A DNA stretch of 64,000 bases from positions 310,001 through 374,000 of the forward strand of contig QANY01007449.1 of the NCBI GenBank assembly GCA_003255025.1, written 5' to 3'. Below, one piece after another: positions 11,040 through 22,170 of this stretch. A program made the position numbers and the translations under genes. The notes under the pieces are model-generated. The model searched no databases and was not told the DNA's origin. It saw only the letters and a list, made by a program, of their open reading frames with translations. This DNA is from Datisca glomerata. Its lineage: Eukaryota; Streptophyta; Magnoliopsida; Cucurbitales; Datiscaceae. The stretch's first letter is position 1. Every line of letters begins with the position of its first letter.

Positions 11040-11698
11040 GGGGCATCTTTCCTTCTGAGCCTCATCTTTGCCTTAAAGGCAGGATCCCTTGAACCCCACA
11101 CACTGTTACGGGTCGACCTCAACTCTTTCTCTCCAGCTGCCAGGATGGGAGTACAACCGACAATTTTGACCGTTATGTCTTCTCCCAAGAACGTGCTTTG
11201 GGTGGCATGCCGATTACAGGCTCCTTTCCAGTCGGTTTGGTCACTTCATGCGGAGGATCTGGAGGAACACACCCATTCATTTCAATGTGAGAAGCCTGAT
11301 TTTATCAAGAACCAAGGCAAGGGGGTCTCATGACCGTCTTTACCCTCTCATCGGGGCTTCATGTCCTGGCTCGGGTCATGAGCGCAGATACCAATTTTGG
11401 CATGGCCCTCGTCCTTCTGTTTTACCCAAGGTGGGATGTGAGAGCTGGGAGTTTTCCGTCCCAGATTTGTATTTTGATATGAGGTGGAGGGTTGATGCAA
11501 GGCTCTGTATTTCAATTGAGAATATTCCCAAGCCTGTTTACCCATGCAAAGTGATTTTTCTCTGCTTTACGGGAGCTTTATAAAATGGTTGACGTCTAAA
11601 AAAAGAGGCAGCAAGGAGTAGGGTGGAAGGTGCCCCGCCGATATTTTCCTCCACCTTCCGCAGCTGCTCACACATTGACCCCAGAGGGTCCTTCAAGG
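11040..11698 (+). pseudogene. Antisense ORF 3' region of element A
   Basis: Plus-strand frames at 10953-11333 and 11248-11583 overlap in different phases. The segment from about 11200 to 11575 is homologous to plus-strand 41690-42080 in element C, sharing for example cttcatgc, ccaaggtggga-type and gctctgtatttcaa-type blocks. Because both copies are antisense to their element, this is probably the distal part of the antisense ORF. No known domain is recognised and frames are broken. Confidence 0.35.
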
Positions 11699-12101
11699 TA
11701 GGGGTGTTCACAGTTCGACAGTAAAATTGAACCAAACTGAACCGTTCATTTCAAAATAATTGAACTGAGAGTTTCAGTTCAGTTCTTCGGTTCAGCGTTA
11801 TTAATTAAAAATAATTTTCAAATGATATTATTGAAAAAATAATATAAAATTAAAGTTTTGTTTTGGTTCGGCTTAGCTCGGTTTGACATGAAATTATATA
11901 TAAAAAATAAAAAAATAATATGAATTTAATGTTTCGGTTCGGTTCGGTTCAAAAACTAAATATTTTCTAAACCGAACCGAAGATTCGGTTCGGCAGCTCT
12001 GCTAAGCTGAACCAATCCTCATGGACTTAAAGAATCGACTGAACCGACCATTTTCGGTTCGTTTCAGTTCGATAATTTCGGGACACTTTTGAACACCCAT
12101 A
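11699..12101. mobile_element. hAT-like non-autonomous element inside A
   Basis: Terminal inverted repeats taggggtgttca (11699-11710) and tgaacacccata (12090-12101) match with one difference. Flanks cttcaagg (11691-11698) and cttcagga (12102-12109) look like an 8-bp target duplication with one base lost. The interior has subterminal repeats of the ggttcggttc / gaaccgaacc type on both sides, as in other plant hAT MITEs. There is no coding capacity. It inserted after element A. Confidence 0.65.
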
Positions 12102-12575
12102 CTTCAGGAGTCTTTACCTTCGTTCGCTCTCCGATGACCTTGTTCTCCTCTTTTGTCCTCCTGGGATGACCCTAACCAGAACCTTACAAAAGGGGGTGTT
12201 TGGCCTTGCGGAGTTAGGGAGTTGCCTTACTCTTTCCCTGATAACCTTTCTCTAGAATTTCGTCAACGAATGGTGACCCTGTCGGCGAGCCTTCAGGTCA
12301 TAGGGGAGAATTATTTGTGTAAGAGACCGTTATATTTTGAATGGTGACTGACACACATTTCCTTCCCCTCGTGGTTACCTTGGAGGCTACACCCGCCGTG
12401 TCCTTCTTCCTTTGCTGGGTAATTGTTATGGTGACGTAAAGTCCCTCTTTTAGTATGGGAAAAGGTGGGTCCTTCCTTTCATCACGGACTTCATTGGCGT
12501 AGAATACTAAGCATGTTCTCTCCTTGAGGGAGGAAAAAAGTTCTGAATACTTCAAACAGGAATGACTTTACAGTC
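12102..12575 (-). other. Untranslated leader of element A
   Basis: Sequence between the primer site and the hAT insertion. The part next to the primer site resembles the corresponding leaders of B and C. A minus-strand frame (12298-12555, 85 codons) has no recognisable gag motif. Confidence 0.4.
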
Positions 12576-12595
12576 GTTCCCCACAGACAGCGCCA
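12576..12595 (-). promoter_or_regulatory. Primer-binding site of element A
   Basis: The minus strand reads tggcgctgtctgtggggaac, two bases inside the LTR end, matching the tggcgccgtctgtggg-type site common in plant Ty3/gypsy elements. Element C (42850-42872) and element B (26125-26145) have decayed versions. Confidence 0.8.
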
Positions 12596-12597
12596 AC

Positions 12598-13281
12598 TGT
12601 TTTGGCCAACAACCTAAACACAATTCTTCATGTACTATTCCATCCGGATTGAGCTCCTCATATCATTAATGTTTCAAAACACAAACAAAAAACCCAAAGG
12701 GCGAGGACCCCGCGGAAAGAGGGGTTGACTTGCCTAAGGGCCTCTGATGCCTAATTCAGTGTTCAGTCGATGTTCTGGCATAATTTTCTTAGATGAGGAT
12801 AGGCATACATCTTCCGTTTATTCGTAGATATATTTATATCTGGGTCTTCGGTTGGAAGAAGCGTGTCGAAGAAGCTTCTAGGAGGCGTGCTGGGGAAGCC
12901 TATAAGACACAGAGCTTATCTTTGATTCGACAGAAGGGAATCAAACTTGAATTGATAGGAATTAATTATCGATGTGCTTTTGAGGTGACGATTAGGAGAC
13001 TGATCTGACATTCTGTCACGATGATTAGGCATATTGGGCGATGTTTTCGGCGGACAATGATGACCTTACGCTCGGGATTATTCGAGCTCCCTTTGCATGC
13101 ACTACCCTACCTCACGTGTGCTTGGGTCTGTGCAATCCGAGCATCCTCGATACTGACCATATGAGGTTGGTTCTTTTCCTTCAAAACTTTCTTTCATTTC
13201 AAAACTCTCTTTCATCAGAGGCCTCTAATGTATTGTAACATATGTATTGCGTCATTGATGGTTGAGAAAACACTCATAACA
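12598..13281 (-). repeat. Element A 5' LTR
   Basis: About 684 bp, with intact TGTT and AACA ends. A TATA-like sequence reads on the minus strand at about 12828-12840. Confidence 0.85.
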
Positions 13282-13286
13282 ATGAA

Positions 13287-13980
13287 CAATAAAATATTAT
13301 ATTTTAAATAATTAACATGTCATTTGGTCAGTTGAAAAAATTTATTCATTAACTTAGAAGTTTCATAATTATTAAAAAAATACACAAGATTATACGTAAT
13401 TAGTTGCATGTCAAATTCATGACAAATCGCGTTGCTGAAGGGAAAAAATTATATATTCACTAAAAGTGTGTATGTAATTATTTATAGAAAGTAGTAATTA
13501 TAAAATATTAATTAAAAGTTCAATTATTTCCTAAACTTATTAATTTCTTCGGTCAAATAATATGATTGTTTTATATTTGAATCATTAGGGAATATTATCA
13601 CGTGTTTTAGTTGGACAACTTGCCACGTGTAATTAGTATATACAGCACTATTCCCCACGCGTGAAGAAGGGAGAGAGTAGAGAGAGTATACTTGACCAAA
13701 CCAATCTAATTCCTACACTACCTTGGAGTGCTAATCCTAAGTATAATTTATAAATCACACGTGCACACACAGGTATATTATACGTATATATATCTATACT
13801 ATATATATACCTAGTATACGTACGTGTGTAAATATTATTTTGTCTCAGTTTAGAGTCTTGGATACTTTAGATATATGCTTTTGAGTATGCTATTGATAAA
13901 ACAAAATAAATTTAAATATTGAAAAATTCATTAGAAATGGACTTTTGAAATGTTGAAATTAAGGTCTTTCTCTTATATAT

Positions 13981-14012
<32 letters not shown>

Positions 14013-14703
14013 NGTTATATCTATCTATGTTAGTAACAGAAAGTGTATATTAAATTCATTAATGCTATACGCGTTTACGGTCTATTCGATACTCTTATTT
14101 CGGCACAAAGAATACATTTGTGAGTTGGATACAAACGCAAGGAATCTTCTTCTTGTTTTTCTTTTCAAAATCATTATTTTACATTAATATTAAGGGACGT
14201 AATATCTGATGGAAATAGTTCACAAAAAAAATAGACAATAGAACAAAAAAGAAAGAAAGAAGTAATTGTGTAAACTTTAAGAATGGACCTATAGAATAGT
14301 TAAGGACTATATTTGTAACTACTGTTTCTAATTATTTCTACACTAGAGCCATTCTTTTCAAAAGCTCTTTAAAGTTGCCATAAAAATGATCATATATATC
14401 ATAAACCTAAAAAATGACAACTTTAATAGGCTGATACGCTTCTAACAAAATTTGGAAAAATTTTAGAGAATAAACAAGCTTTAAAGGTGTTGTTTAAAAA
14501 ATTAACAGTTTTTCAATAGTTTTAGAACACGTTTCTTAATCTGTCAATAATTTTAAAATAAAATGACTCTAATCTAAATATGGTGTGTTTGAAGAATTTT
14601 CGGTAGATGATAGACTAATTGATAGATGCTTAATTTAAGTAAGTAATTAATACTCAAAATTCTGAAAATCTAAAATCCCAAAACTACTCAATCAAAATCA
14701 TTT
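13287..14703. other. Intergenic, AT-rich
   Basis: I see no gene. It has a cluster of ACGT-core sites (cacgtg at about 13600, 13624 and 13759), an AT microsatellite with an undetermined base at 14013 (13982-14012), and an orphan TATA-like word at about 13748. Confidence 0.6.
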
Positions 14704-15687
14704 TAGGAGTGTTCACGGTTCAGCTCGGTCGATTATTTGGTCAAAAACGAAACCAAATCAAAAGTCACAGTTTGTTCTTATATCAAACCGAACCGAACCA
14801 TGAATTACGGCTTGGTTCACCAGTTCGTTTAGAACAGTAAGAAGGAATCGTGAAGGACTCACAGACTCCACACGAAGAAGACGCAGAAGACAAAGAGAAG
14901 GTTAAGAATGAGAACAGTAAAATAGACTTAGATCTAAACGCATTAAACAACAAATCTCGGTAAAGTAGACTTAGATCTAATCGCAATAAACCACAAATCT
15001 CATTATAATAGAATTAGATCTAAAGCATAGAGAAGTAAACAACAAATCTCAGTAAAAAAGACTTAGATCTAAAGCATACAGCAGTAATAGACTAAGTGAA
15101 ACACAAACCAGATGAAGAAGGAAACACATAGTAGAAGACAAAGAAGATGCAGACCAGAAGAAGGATTCAAGAAGAGAGTTCGAATAGGGGGGATGAGAGA
15201 GAGTTTGACCAGAGGGGGAGGAGAGAGAGTTTGAGCAAAGGGGGGAGGAGAGAGAGTTCAACCAGAGGGGCAAGGAGAGAGAGTTTGCGCAGAGGGGGAG
15301 GAGTGAGAGTTCGCGCAGAGGGGGAAGGAGAGAGAGTTCGTGCAAATGGGGGAAGCCAGCGTGTTTGCCTTAGAAGGGGGAGGTCAGCGTGTTCGCGCAG
15401 AGGGGGGAGGACAGCGTGTTCGTGCAGAGTGGGGAGGCAGCGTGTTCACACAGAAGGGGGAGGTAGAATATCTTAGGGTTTGTAGAATTAGTTTAGCGTA
15501 TATATATATATAAGATTTATTTCATTTGGTTCGCTTTGGTTCAGGTCGAAATCACATGTTTTTTTTAATCGAACCGAACTTACGGTTTGGCAGATCTAAC
15601 AAACCGAACCGAACCGAACCGATAATTGAGAGAACCTGCCATTTTTGTTCGATTCGGTTCAGTTCGGTACCAAATTTTTCACCCCTA
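14704..15687. mobile_element. hAT-like non-autonomous element with G-rich minisatellite
   Basis: The ends taggagtgttca (14704) and the complement of ttttcaccccta (ending 15687) form short imperfect terminal inverted repeats. Subterminal blocks of the aaccgaaccgaacc type occur near 14787 and 15600. This is the same plan as the element at 11699-12101. I could not find a convincing 8-bp target duplication. The centre is filled by a G-rich minisatellite. Confidence 0.5.
15170..15475. repeat. G-rich 27-bp minisatellite
   Basis: About eleven units contain gagggggaggagagagagtt or the variant ending cagcgtgtt. Each has a run of 4-6 G, so the plus strand has regularly spaced G tracts. Frames read through it on both strands, but their low-complexity Arg/Glu/Gly or Leu/Ser products are repeat artefacts. 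Confidence 0.85.
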
Positions 15688-16245
15688 AAAACCACCAAAA
15701 TACTTGGAAATCACTTCATTCCGGCTAAAGAGATTCATTGGAATCTACTTATCACCTATTTTCTGAAAGAAAAATCTGACAGAATTAAATCATCATTAAT
15801 CCTAGTCAAATCATCTCACATCACGTATATATCAACCAACTAATTGAAGACTGAAAACTAACTAAAATTTTGAGATGATCCCTAAAATCAGTGAGAAGAC
15901 AATCAAACGAAGCCTTTAATCGGTGGTATACAGACGATATACTAATATGATATATGCATAATTTGAGGGAGTAATTAATGCTCACGATTTTTTTAATTTG
16001 AAAAATTAAAACCCACCAAACACTCAACCAAACCACCAAAAAAATTGAAACTCACCACAATCCCGCTCAAAAAGACCTTAGAAACCGCCTATCACCTATT
16101 TAAAAAATGAAAAAGGAAACCGTCATTATTATTAATCAAATCATCTCAAATAAAAAAATTCATCTATCAACCACCTATACACTAAAAGCTAAAAAAAAAT
16201 TTGAGAAGAACCCTAAAATCACCGAACAAACACAATCCTAAAAAT
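15688..16245. repeat. Duplicated ~230-bp module
   Basis: Segments 15688-15915 and about 16010-16245 share ordered blocks: aaccaccaaa, tatcacctat, aatcaaatcatctca, tatcaacca and aaccctaaaatca-type. They are imperfect direct copies, perhaps part of an unrecognised transposon whose left part starts near 14582. Confidence 0.5.
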
Positions 16246-16721
16246 CATTTTATTGAGAAGACAAATAGATGATTGAACATTAAACTATCAATCATATTAG
16301 TTGTAGTAATAATCAGTGATTGATCTATTCAACTGTATGTTAGGGCCTTAAATTGGTTATTTGGGAATACAATTGGAATAAGAATTAAAAGTTTTTCATA
16401 TTGGTATATCATCTATGTACCACTAATTTATCAGGAAAAATCCTTCAAATTCTGAAAAATCTATGGATTAACATACATGCATTAAACAATGAAGAGATAA
16501 CTCACTAATGACGGAACAACAAACAAACCTTCCATGCTTGAATCTTTATTGAAGAAATCAACAATGGAGCTTCGGAATTGTCTATGGATAAAGAACAATG
16601 AAGATACACAAGCTAACCAACATTTTCCTTGAAATTTGTTGAATAGTAGGTATTGATGATTTCATTAACTTGATAGAATCTTGCCTTAATCGACTTTTGC
16701 TGATATTAATGAAAGAGGTTC

Positions 16722-16972
16722 AATCATTAATTACCATGGTGATTTAATTAATAAAGATTCAAGGAAAATCAAATTTGAATTTGAATCATTAATTACCGGT
16801 GATTTAATTAATAAAAACTCATGCAAAATCATACTCAAAATATGTAAAAATAAGGGTAAAATCATCTCATCACAATTTCATCAAGTGGTGGTTGATGACG
16901 TGGCAAGAAAATAAGGGTAAAATTATCTCATCACAATTCCATCAAATAGTGGTTCATGACGTGACAAGAAAA
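16722..16972. repeat. Two adjacent tandem duplications (62 and 61 bp)
   Basis: Copies of aatcattaattacc...gtgatttaattaataaa start at 16722 and 16784. Copies of taagggtaaaatcatctcatcac start at about 16851 and 16912. The two unrelated units are each duplicated once, back to back. Confidence 0.8.
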
Positions 16973-17399
16973 CTTGTTTATTTATCTAAAATTAAAAAAA
17001 AATTATTATTTCTTAAAATGACTTTCAAAACTTGTCTATTTGGTATAATTACTTAAAAATTTGGTCAGCAGAACAAAAAATTCGGCGTGTGCAACTCCCT
17101 TTATTTTCAAGTGTAAATATAATTTATACAGTTATATTATATATAACTATCATTATATATGCAATATACTTAATATGTACAATATATATTACATGTACGT
17201 CGTAGACATCATACACATTTTTTTCACAGATCGCGCGTTTCTTTTCTCTGAGCCGAATTTTTTGAAATTTTGAGTGGCTAGTTTTGGTTTTTATTTTATC
17301 TTAGATTATTTTTGAACTTTTCTAAAAATGGTATATTCTTGATAACCTTAAAAAATTAGCTGCAAAACCAGCTCACCTATTATATATTAAGCAAAAATG

Positions 17400-17830
17400 A
17401 CAATTTATGATTAAAAAATTGGCTAATACATTTGATATAACTAATAAACAAATCATATATGGAAACACAACATCTTCATCCTCATTCCCCTCTCGTTTTC
17501 AACCCTCTCACAAAGTCAAATCTCATCGTGTCAACAAGCACGACTCAACTACCGTAGTCATCGTGCAACCTTCTTTTTCGTGAGTTAACTTCGTGATTTC
17601 TTCAACTGCCCTAAGTTAGAGTAGAAGTTCAAGTTTTCCATTCTCGAGACTCATTTTAGGTTGATTTCTGATCTCACCCTCAGATTTTCTCGATCGCATC
17701 CTTGTCGTTGTCTTGTAGGTAATGGCTCCCGGAGAACTCTCCTCCAATGTAAAGAGTTTGTTTACATGTGGAAATGGATTTTTATCATGTGTGAAACAAG
17801 TAATTTACTGAGTTAACACTATTTCACTAT
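17400..17830 (+). other. Less AT-rich island, possible orphan exon
   Basis: About 300 bases from 17460 look like a plant 5' leader (pyrimidine-rich, cytosine-rich) running into atggctcccggag at about 17721. That frame is open for only about 30 codons before a stop. No splice partner or homologous domain is recognised. It may be a captured gene fragment or decayed 5' exon. Confidence 0.25.
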
Positions 17831-20800
17831 GTAAACATAATGCACTGATATACAAACTGCCATAGCTTTTTTCCGGCGAATATTTCTTGTAGGAGAAGAC
17901 CTGGAACTAGAGCACCTTCGAGAGCAAACATAAAGACAAACGTGAAAAAGTAGTAGTGAATTAACAGCCAATATAATATTCAGAAATCCTAGCATATAGG
18001 TCATTTTCATTGTACTAAGTTAAAAAATAGTCTAAAAAATATAGTAGTAAACAAATGACAATTTTGTAGTTAGTGTGATTTGAAAAATTATTAGTTATCT
18101 AAAATATATTTATCTTATCTATTATCAATTTGTTTTATTTAAGGGTAAAATTTGTTGATATACCTTGATTTTAGAGATCTTAGTGAAAATTTTGTTTGTG
18201 ATTTTAATTCAATTTTTTCTCAAATTCTCTCCCAATTTTTATGCCTAGTTTTTCTTTTACATATTCTTTAATATTTTTTCAATTCTGTACTTGCGCTCTA
18301 AATTACCTACTAAAAAGTAATAGTTAAAATACGTTTTTAAAAAATTATTATGTGATATTTTTTTCACAAAATTAATTTAGTCGTGTAAATTTATAGATCA
18401 CAGTTAAAATATGACTTTTAAAAATAATATTTGATATTTTATTAGATATTTCATTTATCTAATAATCTATTTAAAAATTATCTTTCAAATATTTCATAAA
18501 TTTAATAGTAGTTATAGGAATTATTGGTGATTGCATATTTTAAAATTAATTTCAAATATTTGATTTATTGATATTAATTTCCAAATTAAAAAAAACTGAG
18601 TAGAAATATGAGATAAATGTATTGTAGATAAATCATAAAAGTTTACAACTAAATTAATTAGAAAATGATCATTTATCTACTTTACTTTCTTTTAGATCAA
18701 TTTTTAACTTGCTACTATAAAAGTGGTCTATATATGCCATTTTCCCAATAATATTCCTGCATTTTCACTGTTGTGCTTGATGCTTTGTAAACATGTTCTT
18801 TTCTATATGTAACTATCCATTTGCCAAATAAATTTGTATTATTCCTGAAGAAATAGAAGGTGAATCTTGTTAATTTTATTAAAAATGGATTGTTTTTACA
18901 GTTAAAAATTTTGAGGGTCATTTTTTCATTTAAAACTTAAAACATGGTCATTCACTATGATTTCTTGTCCATTACGTATATAGCCCATTAAAACTGGGCC
19001 TAATAACCTAAAACGTGATTATCATCCCTTACCCCGTTTTGAGAAACAATGGTAATTACCATGGAGTATTCTATCTGCCATCTTATTTCTCCTTACTATC
19101 GTGCATTAAGAATATATAGAGTCTCATGACATGTATAAAATAGAAACTAAAATTCTTAATTATGGTTTGAATGTTTGATCTCACGTACGTACACTACCAC
19201 ACTATAATAATGTTGAGTGTTTATGATATTAAATAACAATGTTCTGCAGATGCAGATGAGATAGTTCAAAACTTGAGGGTCATCCGATAAGATATGAGTA
19301 GCCTACATGAGGCTAAGGTAAATAAACAAAAAAGATATGAAAATGATTTTTCAATTAGGCAGCCCAATCTGATTTGGTCATTCATGTCAGATCATACGAT
19401 TTTAAGAGCTGAATTTTTGAACAACATGTCTTCAACATGGAGAATCTTGTTCTACTTTTATGCTTAAAGTTGTTGGTTTAATACATGTAAATAGTATAAA
19501 TAGTATTGCAAATATCAATATTAGGTATAGGATCAAAATGTTAGATTCACTACTTCAATTTCAGACTTAAATAATAGTTTTCCCAGCCACAATAGCCATA
19601 AGATGACAGTTTTGTGAATGTCACTAATCGAGTTATCATCTTAATCTTTCATGAGAAAATATCATAAAGTCATATTTTTATGACAGTTTTTACCAAAAGA
19701 TTATGTGTTAAAAACATATTATGATAAAGTACGTACAATGAAAGTTTTTACTTTACTGTCATAGTAGATTAACTTTTAATTACAGTGTTTATCGAACTAT
19801 TACTGAAGAAAAAGTGTCAACGAAAGGGGTAAAGACAGTGGACTTTTTATTTTAACAGTCATAAAAAACATTTAAAACTGTCATTAATGGAAGTGAAATA
19901 ATCACGCTATCACAGTATTTTTTTGACCAGTTATATGTACTTACATGACTTTTTTTTACGTTTAATGTGAAATTGAATTAAATGTTATTATTTCCCCTTC
20001 TAACATTTCTCATAATTTGTTTTCCATGCATCCGTCAAATTAATTCGTAAAAGAACAATTTTTTTAAATAACATTAACATTACAACAATATATAGGATAA
20101 AGAAGAGACAGTCTAAATTAAATCTTTAGTTGAAAAATCATTATTACAATAACAAAATATATTGAAATTCACTGATATTTTGCGATCGATCTAGAAAAAT
20201 ATTGATCGTTGAGAAATAATATGAATGGTTATGAAATTTAAATAGATACACTTATTAAAAGGTTTTTCTTTTGTCCACATAACCATTTAACTTTTCTCGC
20301 TGTTAAGAGTAATAGGTATATAATACTTATTTAATTAAGATTATTGAGCTTGTTATAAATCATTTTTTTCGGTAAATTTGTTGTAAATCATTGTAACACA
20401 CAACTACATCAGCAACATTACACGTACTTAACTTTTATTCTTAGTATTGGAAAAAAAAGTTTGCACATGAAATATATGAGATAATTACTTAGTGGTGAAA
20501 ATTATGCATTGTATAAAACTATATCTATTTCTTAATTTTTATATTTAGATCCTTTATAACTAAGAGATATATTTATAGTATTAAGAATATCATGTCACGT
20601 GATATAATGATATCAGGTTGATCAAATTTAGAGTATTATTAAAAAACATGTGCTTTTCTTAATTTAATCAATAGTTGTTAATTATCTTATAATTAAGCAA
20701 AAGCAAATGGATAAAGTGATATCCCCAAAAGTAGCCATGATTTTAAGCAACCTTCAATCCCACCGACCTTTTATTCTATTCTATCCCGAACAAAATTAGG

Positions 20801-20910
20801 AAGCAAAGATAAAATAGATACACACGGACCTTTTTCTTTTTTCTCAAAAGTAGTGGACTGTAATCCTTTCTTTTTTAATAACAGTTCTCTAATTTTTTTT
20901 ATAAAAAAAA
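17831..20910. other. Intergenic, AT-rich
   Basis: I see no gene. Around 19550-19960 there are repeated words of the atgacagttttt / aacagtcata type in both orientations, suggesting a decayed transposon, without clear ends. Confidence 0.55.
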
Positions 20911-22170
20911 GAAAATTATCAATTTAACTATCATAATTTACACATATTTTTAATTTAATCATCGTAATTTATTAAATTTTAATTTAATTATCTTAATTTA
21001 CTTAACGTCTCAATATGATCGTCATATCATTCTTCATTAATGGACACGTTGACGTGACACGTTAAATGATGATGTATCACATTAAATAATAACATGTTAC
21101 GTTAAATTATGACATGACATTAAAATATTATTTTATATTTTTCAACTATTTTTATTTTATCAAAAATTCATTCTAAAACCTAAAATATCAAAAATCCCTT
21201 AAATCCCCTTCCCCTTCCCCCGACACACGCGACAGCCCCACTCCTCCTCCGCAACAGAAAATTTTGTTTCTGTTAATTGTCGTGTGAAGCTTGAATTGTC
21301 AAATGTTTCCATTAATTGATAAAAAAAGGGGAATTGAGTGTTGAGTTGAAATGAAAATTTATGAACATGGGTTTTCTGAGTTGGGTTTTGTTCAATGAGG
21401 TTGGATTGTGAGTAATTTGCTAGGCCACGTCGGCAACGGCTTTCCCATACCATTTCCGGAGCTATTGTTAATGAACCTAATGGGAAGAAGAGTGACTTGC
21501 AGGAGAAGCTTTTCTTGAGTGAGAATTTGATTAAAGATTTGCAGGGGAAAAGAAATAACAGTGGCAAAATAAAAGGCCGAAACTTCAGTTATTTCACAAT
21601 TCAAACAAGAAAAGTGGCAATGATAGTACATTTCTGCAAATCAGTAGACATATCCCCAACGTCTGAACCTGTTCATCCCACCTCCACGGGTAGCCATATC
21701 ACGAATTTCCGGCGGGACTTTGCACGTTCTAGAACTTTAATGAGATCTGAAGCATGCTTTGAAAAAATATTATTTTCAATGGAGATGGAGAGGGATGAGG
21801 GATGACGAAAGTACTTTTTTAATGAAGAAAGAGAAATTATTAATAGTAAAAAAATAGTTTTTAATAAAATAAAAATGTATAACATATTAGTTGGGAAGAA
21901 AAAATAATATTATAAACTATAATTTTGTGGTTCATATGAATTATCACGTCATTATATAATGTAACATGTCATCATTTACGTGTCACGTCAGTGTGTCCGT
22001 TAAATTTAATTAATGAAAAATGATAGAATGATCATATTAAGACATTGAGTTAATTACGATGACCAAATTGAAACTTTTTAAACTACGTTGATCAAATTGA
22101 AACTTTTTAAATTACGTTGATCAAATTGAAAACTGATGTAAATTACGATGGTCAAATTTATAATTTTCCC
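20911..22170. mobile_element. Long-TIR MULE, probable Pack-MULE
   Basis: The first ~210 bases and the last ~245 bases are inverted copies of each other, sharing gaaaattat...aatttaac/gac, atcgtaattta, aatatgatc, ggacac...gacgtgacacgt and aaatgatga in order. Ends are gaaaattatc (20911) and the complement of ataattttccc (22170), flanked by A-rich sequence where a 9-bp duplication cannot be judged. Long inverted termini plus 0.7 kb of non-transposon interior fit a Mutator-like element that captured host sequence. There is no transposase. Confidence 0.7.
21410..21570 (+). pseudogene. Captured coiled-coil gene fragment in Pack-MULE
   Basis: One plus-strand frame reads NEPNGKKSDLQEKLFLSEN followed by LIKDLQG, a hydrophilic heptad-like stretch typical of plant coiled-coil proteins. 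It is much less AT-rich than the flanking termini. The homology then ends and the open frame (21497-21805) continues into unrelated sequence. The donor gene is not identified; a CHUP1-like or microtubule-associated coiled-coil protein is a guess. Confidence 0.35.

Larger units (their letters stand above)
6990..13281 (-). mobile_element. Element A: non-autonomous LTR retrotransposon (Tat-like/LARD)
   Basis: Direct repeats at 6990-7668 and 12598-13281 flank 4.9 kb. The 5-bp target duplication atgaa is at 6985-6989 and 13282-13286. A primer site tggcgctgtctgtggggaac lies just inside the right LTR on the minus strand, so the element reads leftward. No gag, protease, RT or integrase is recognisable. 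The interior holds a leader, a hairpin-repeat array, and plus-strand (antisense) promoter and ORF-like material. An hAT-like element (11699-12101) is inserted in it. LTRs, satellite and leader are related to those of elements B and C. Confidence 0.85.

Noticed and set aside
15049..15476. Open frames on both strands (98 and 109 codons)
   Set aside because: Both are products of the G-rich 27-bp minisatellite, which happens to lack stops.
14704..15687. 8-bp target duplication for the second hAT-like element
   Set aside because: The flanks (aatcattt and aaaaccac) do not match, so the element call rests on ends and subterminal repeats only.
19550..19960. CACTA-type element suggested by repeated tgacagttttt words
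   Set aside because: I could not find CACTA-type termini or a defined pair of inverted ends.
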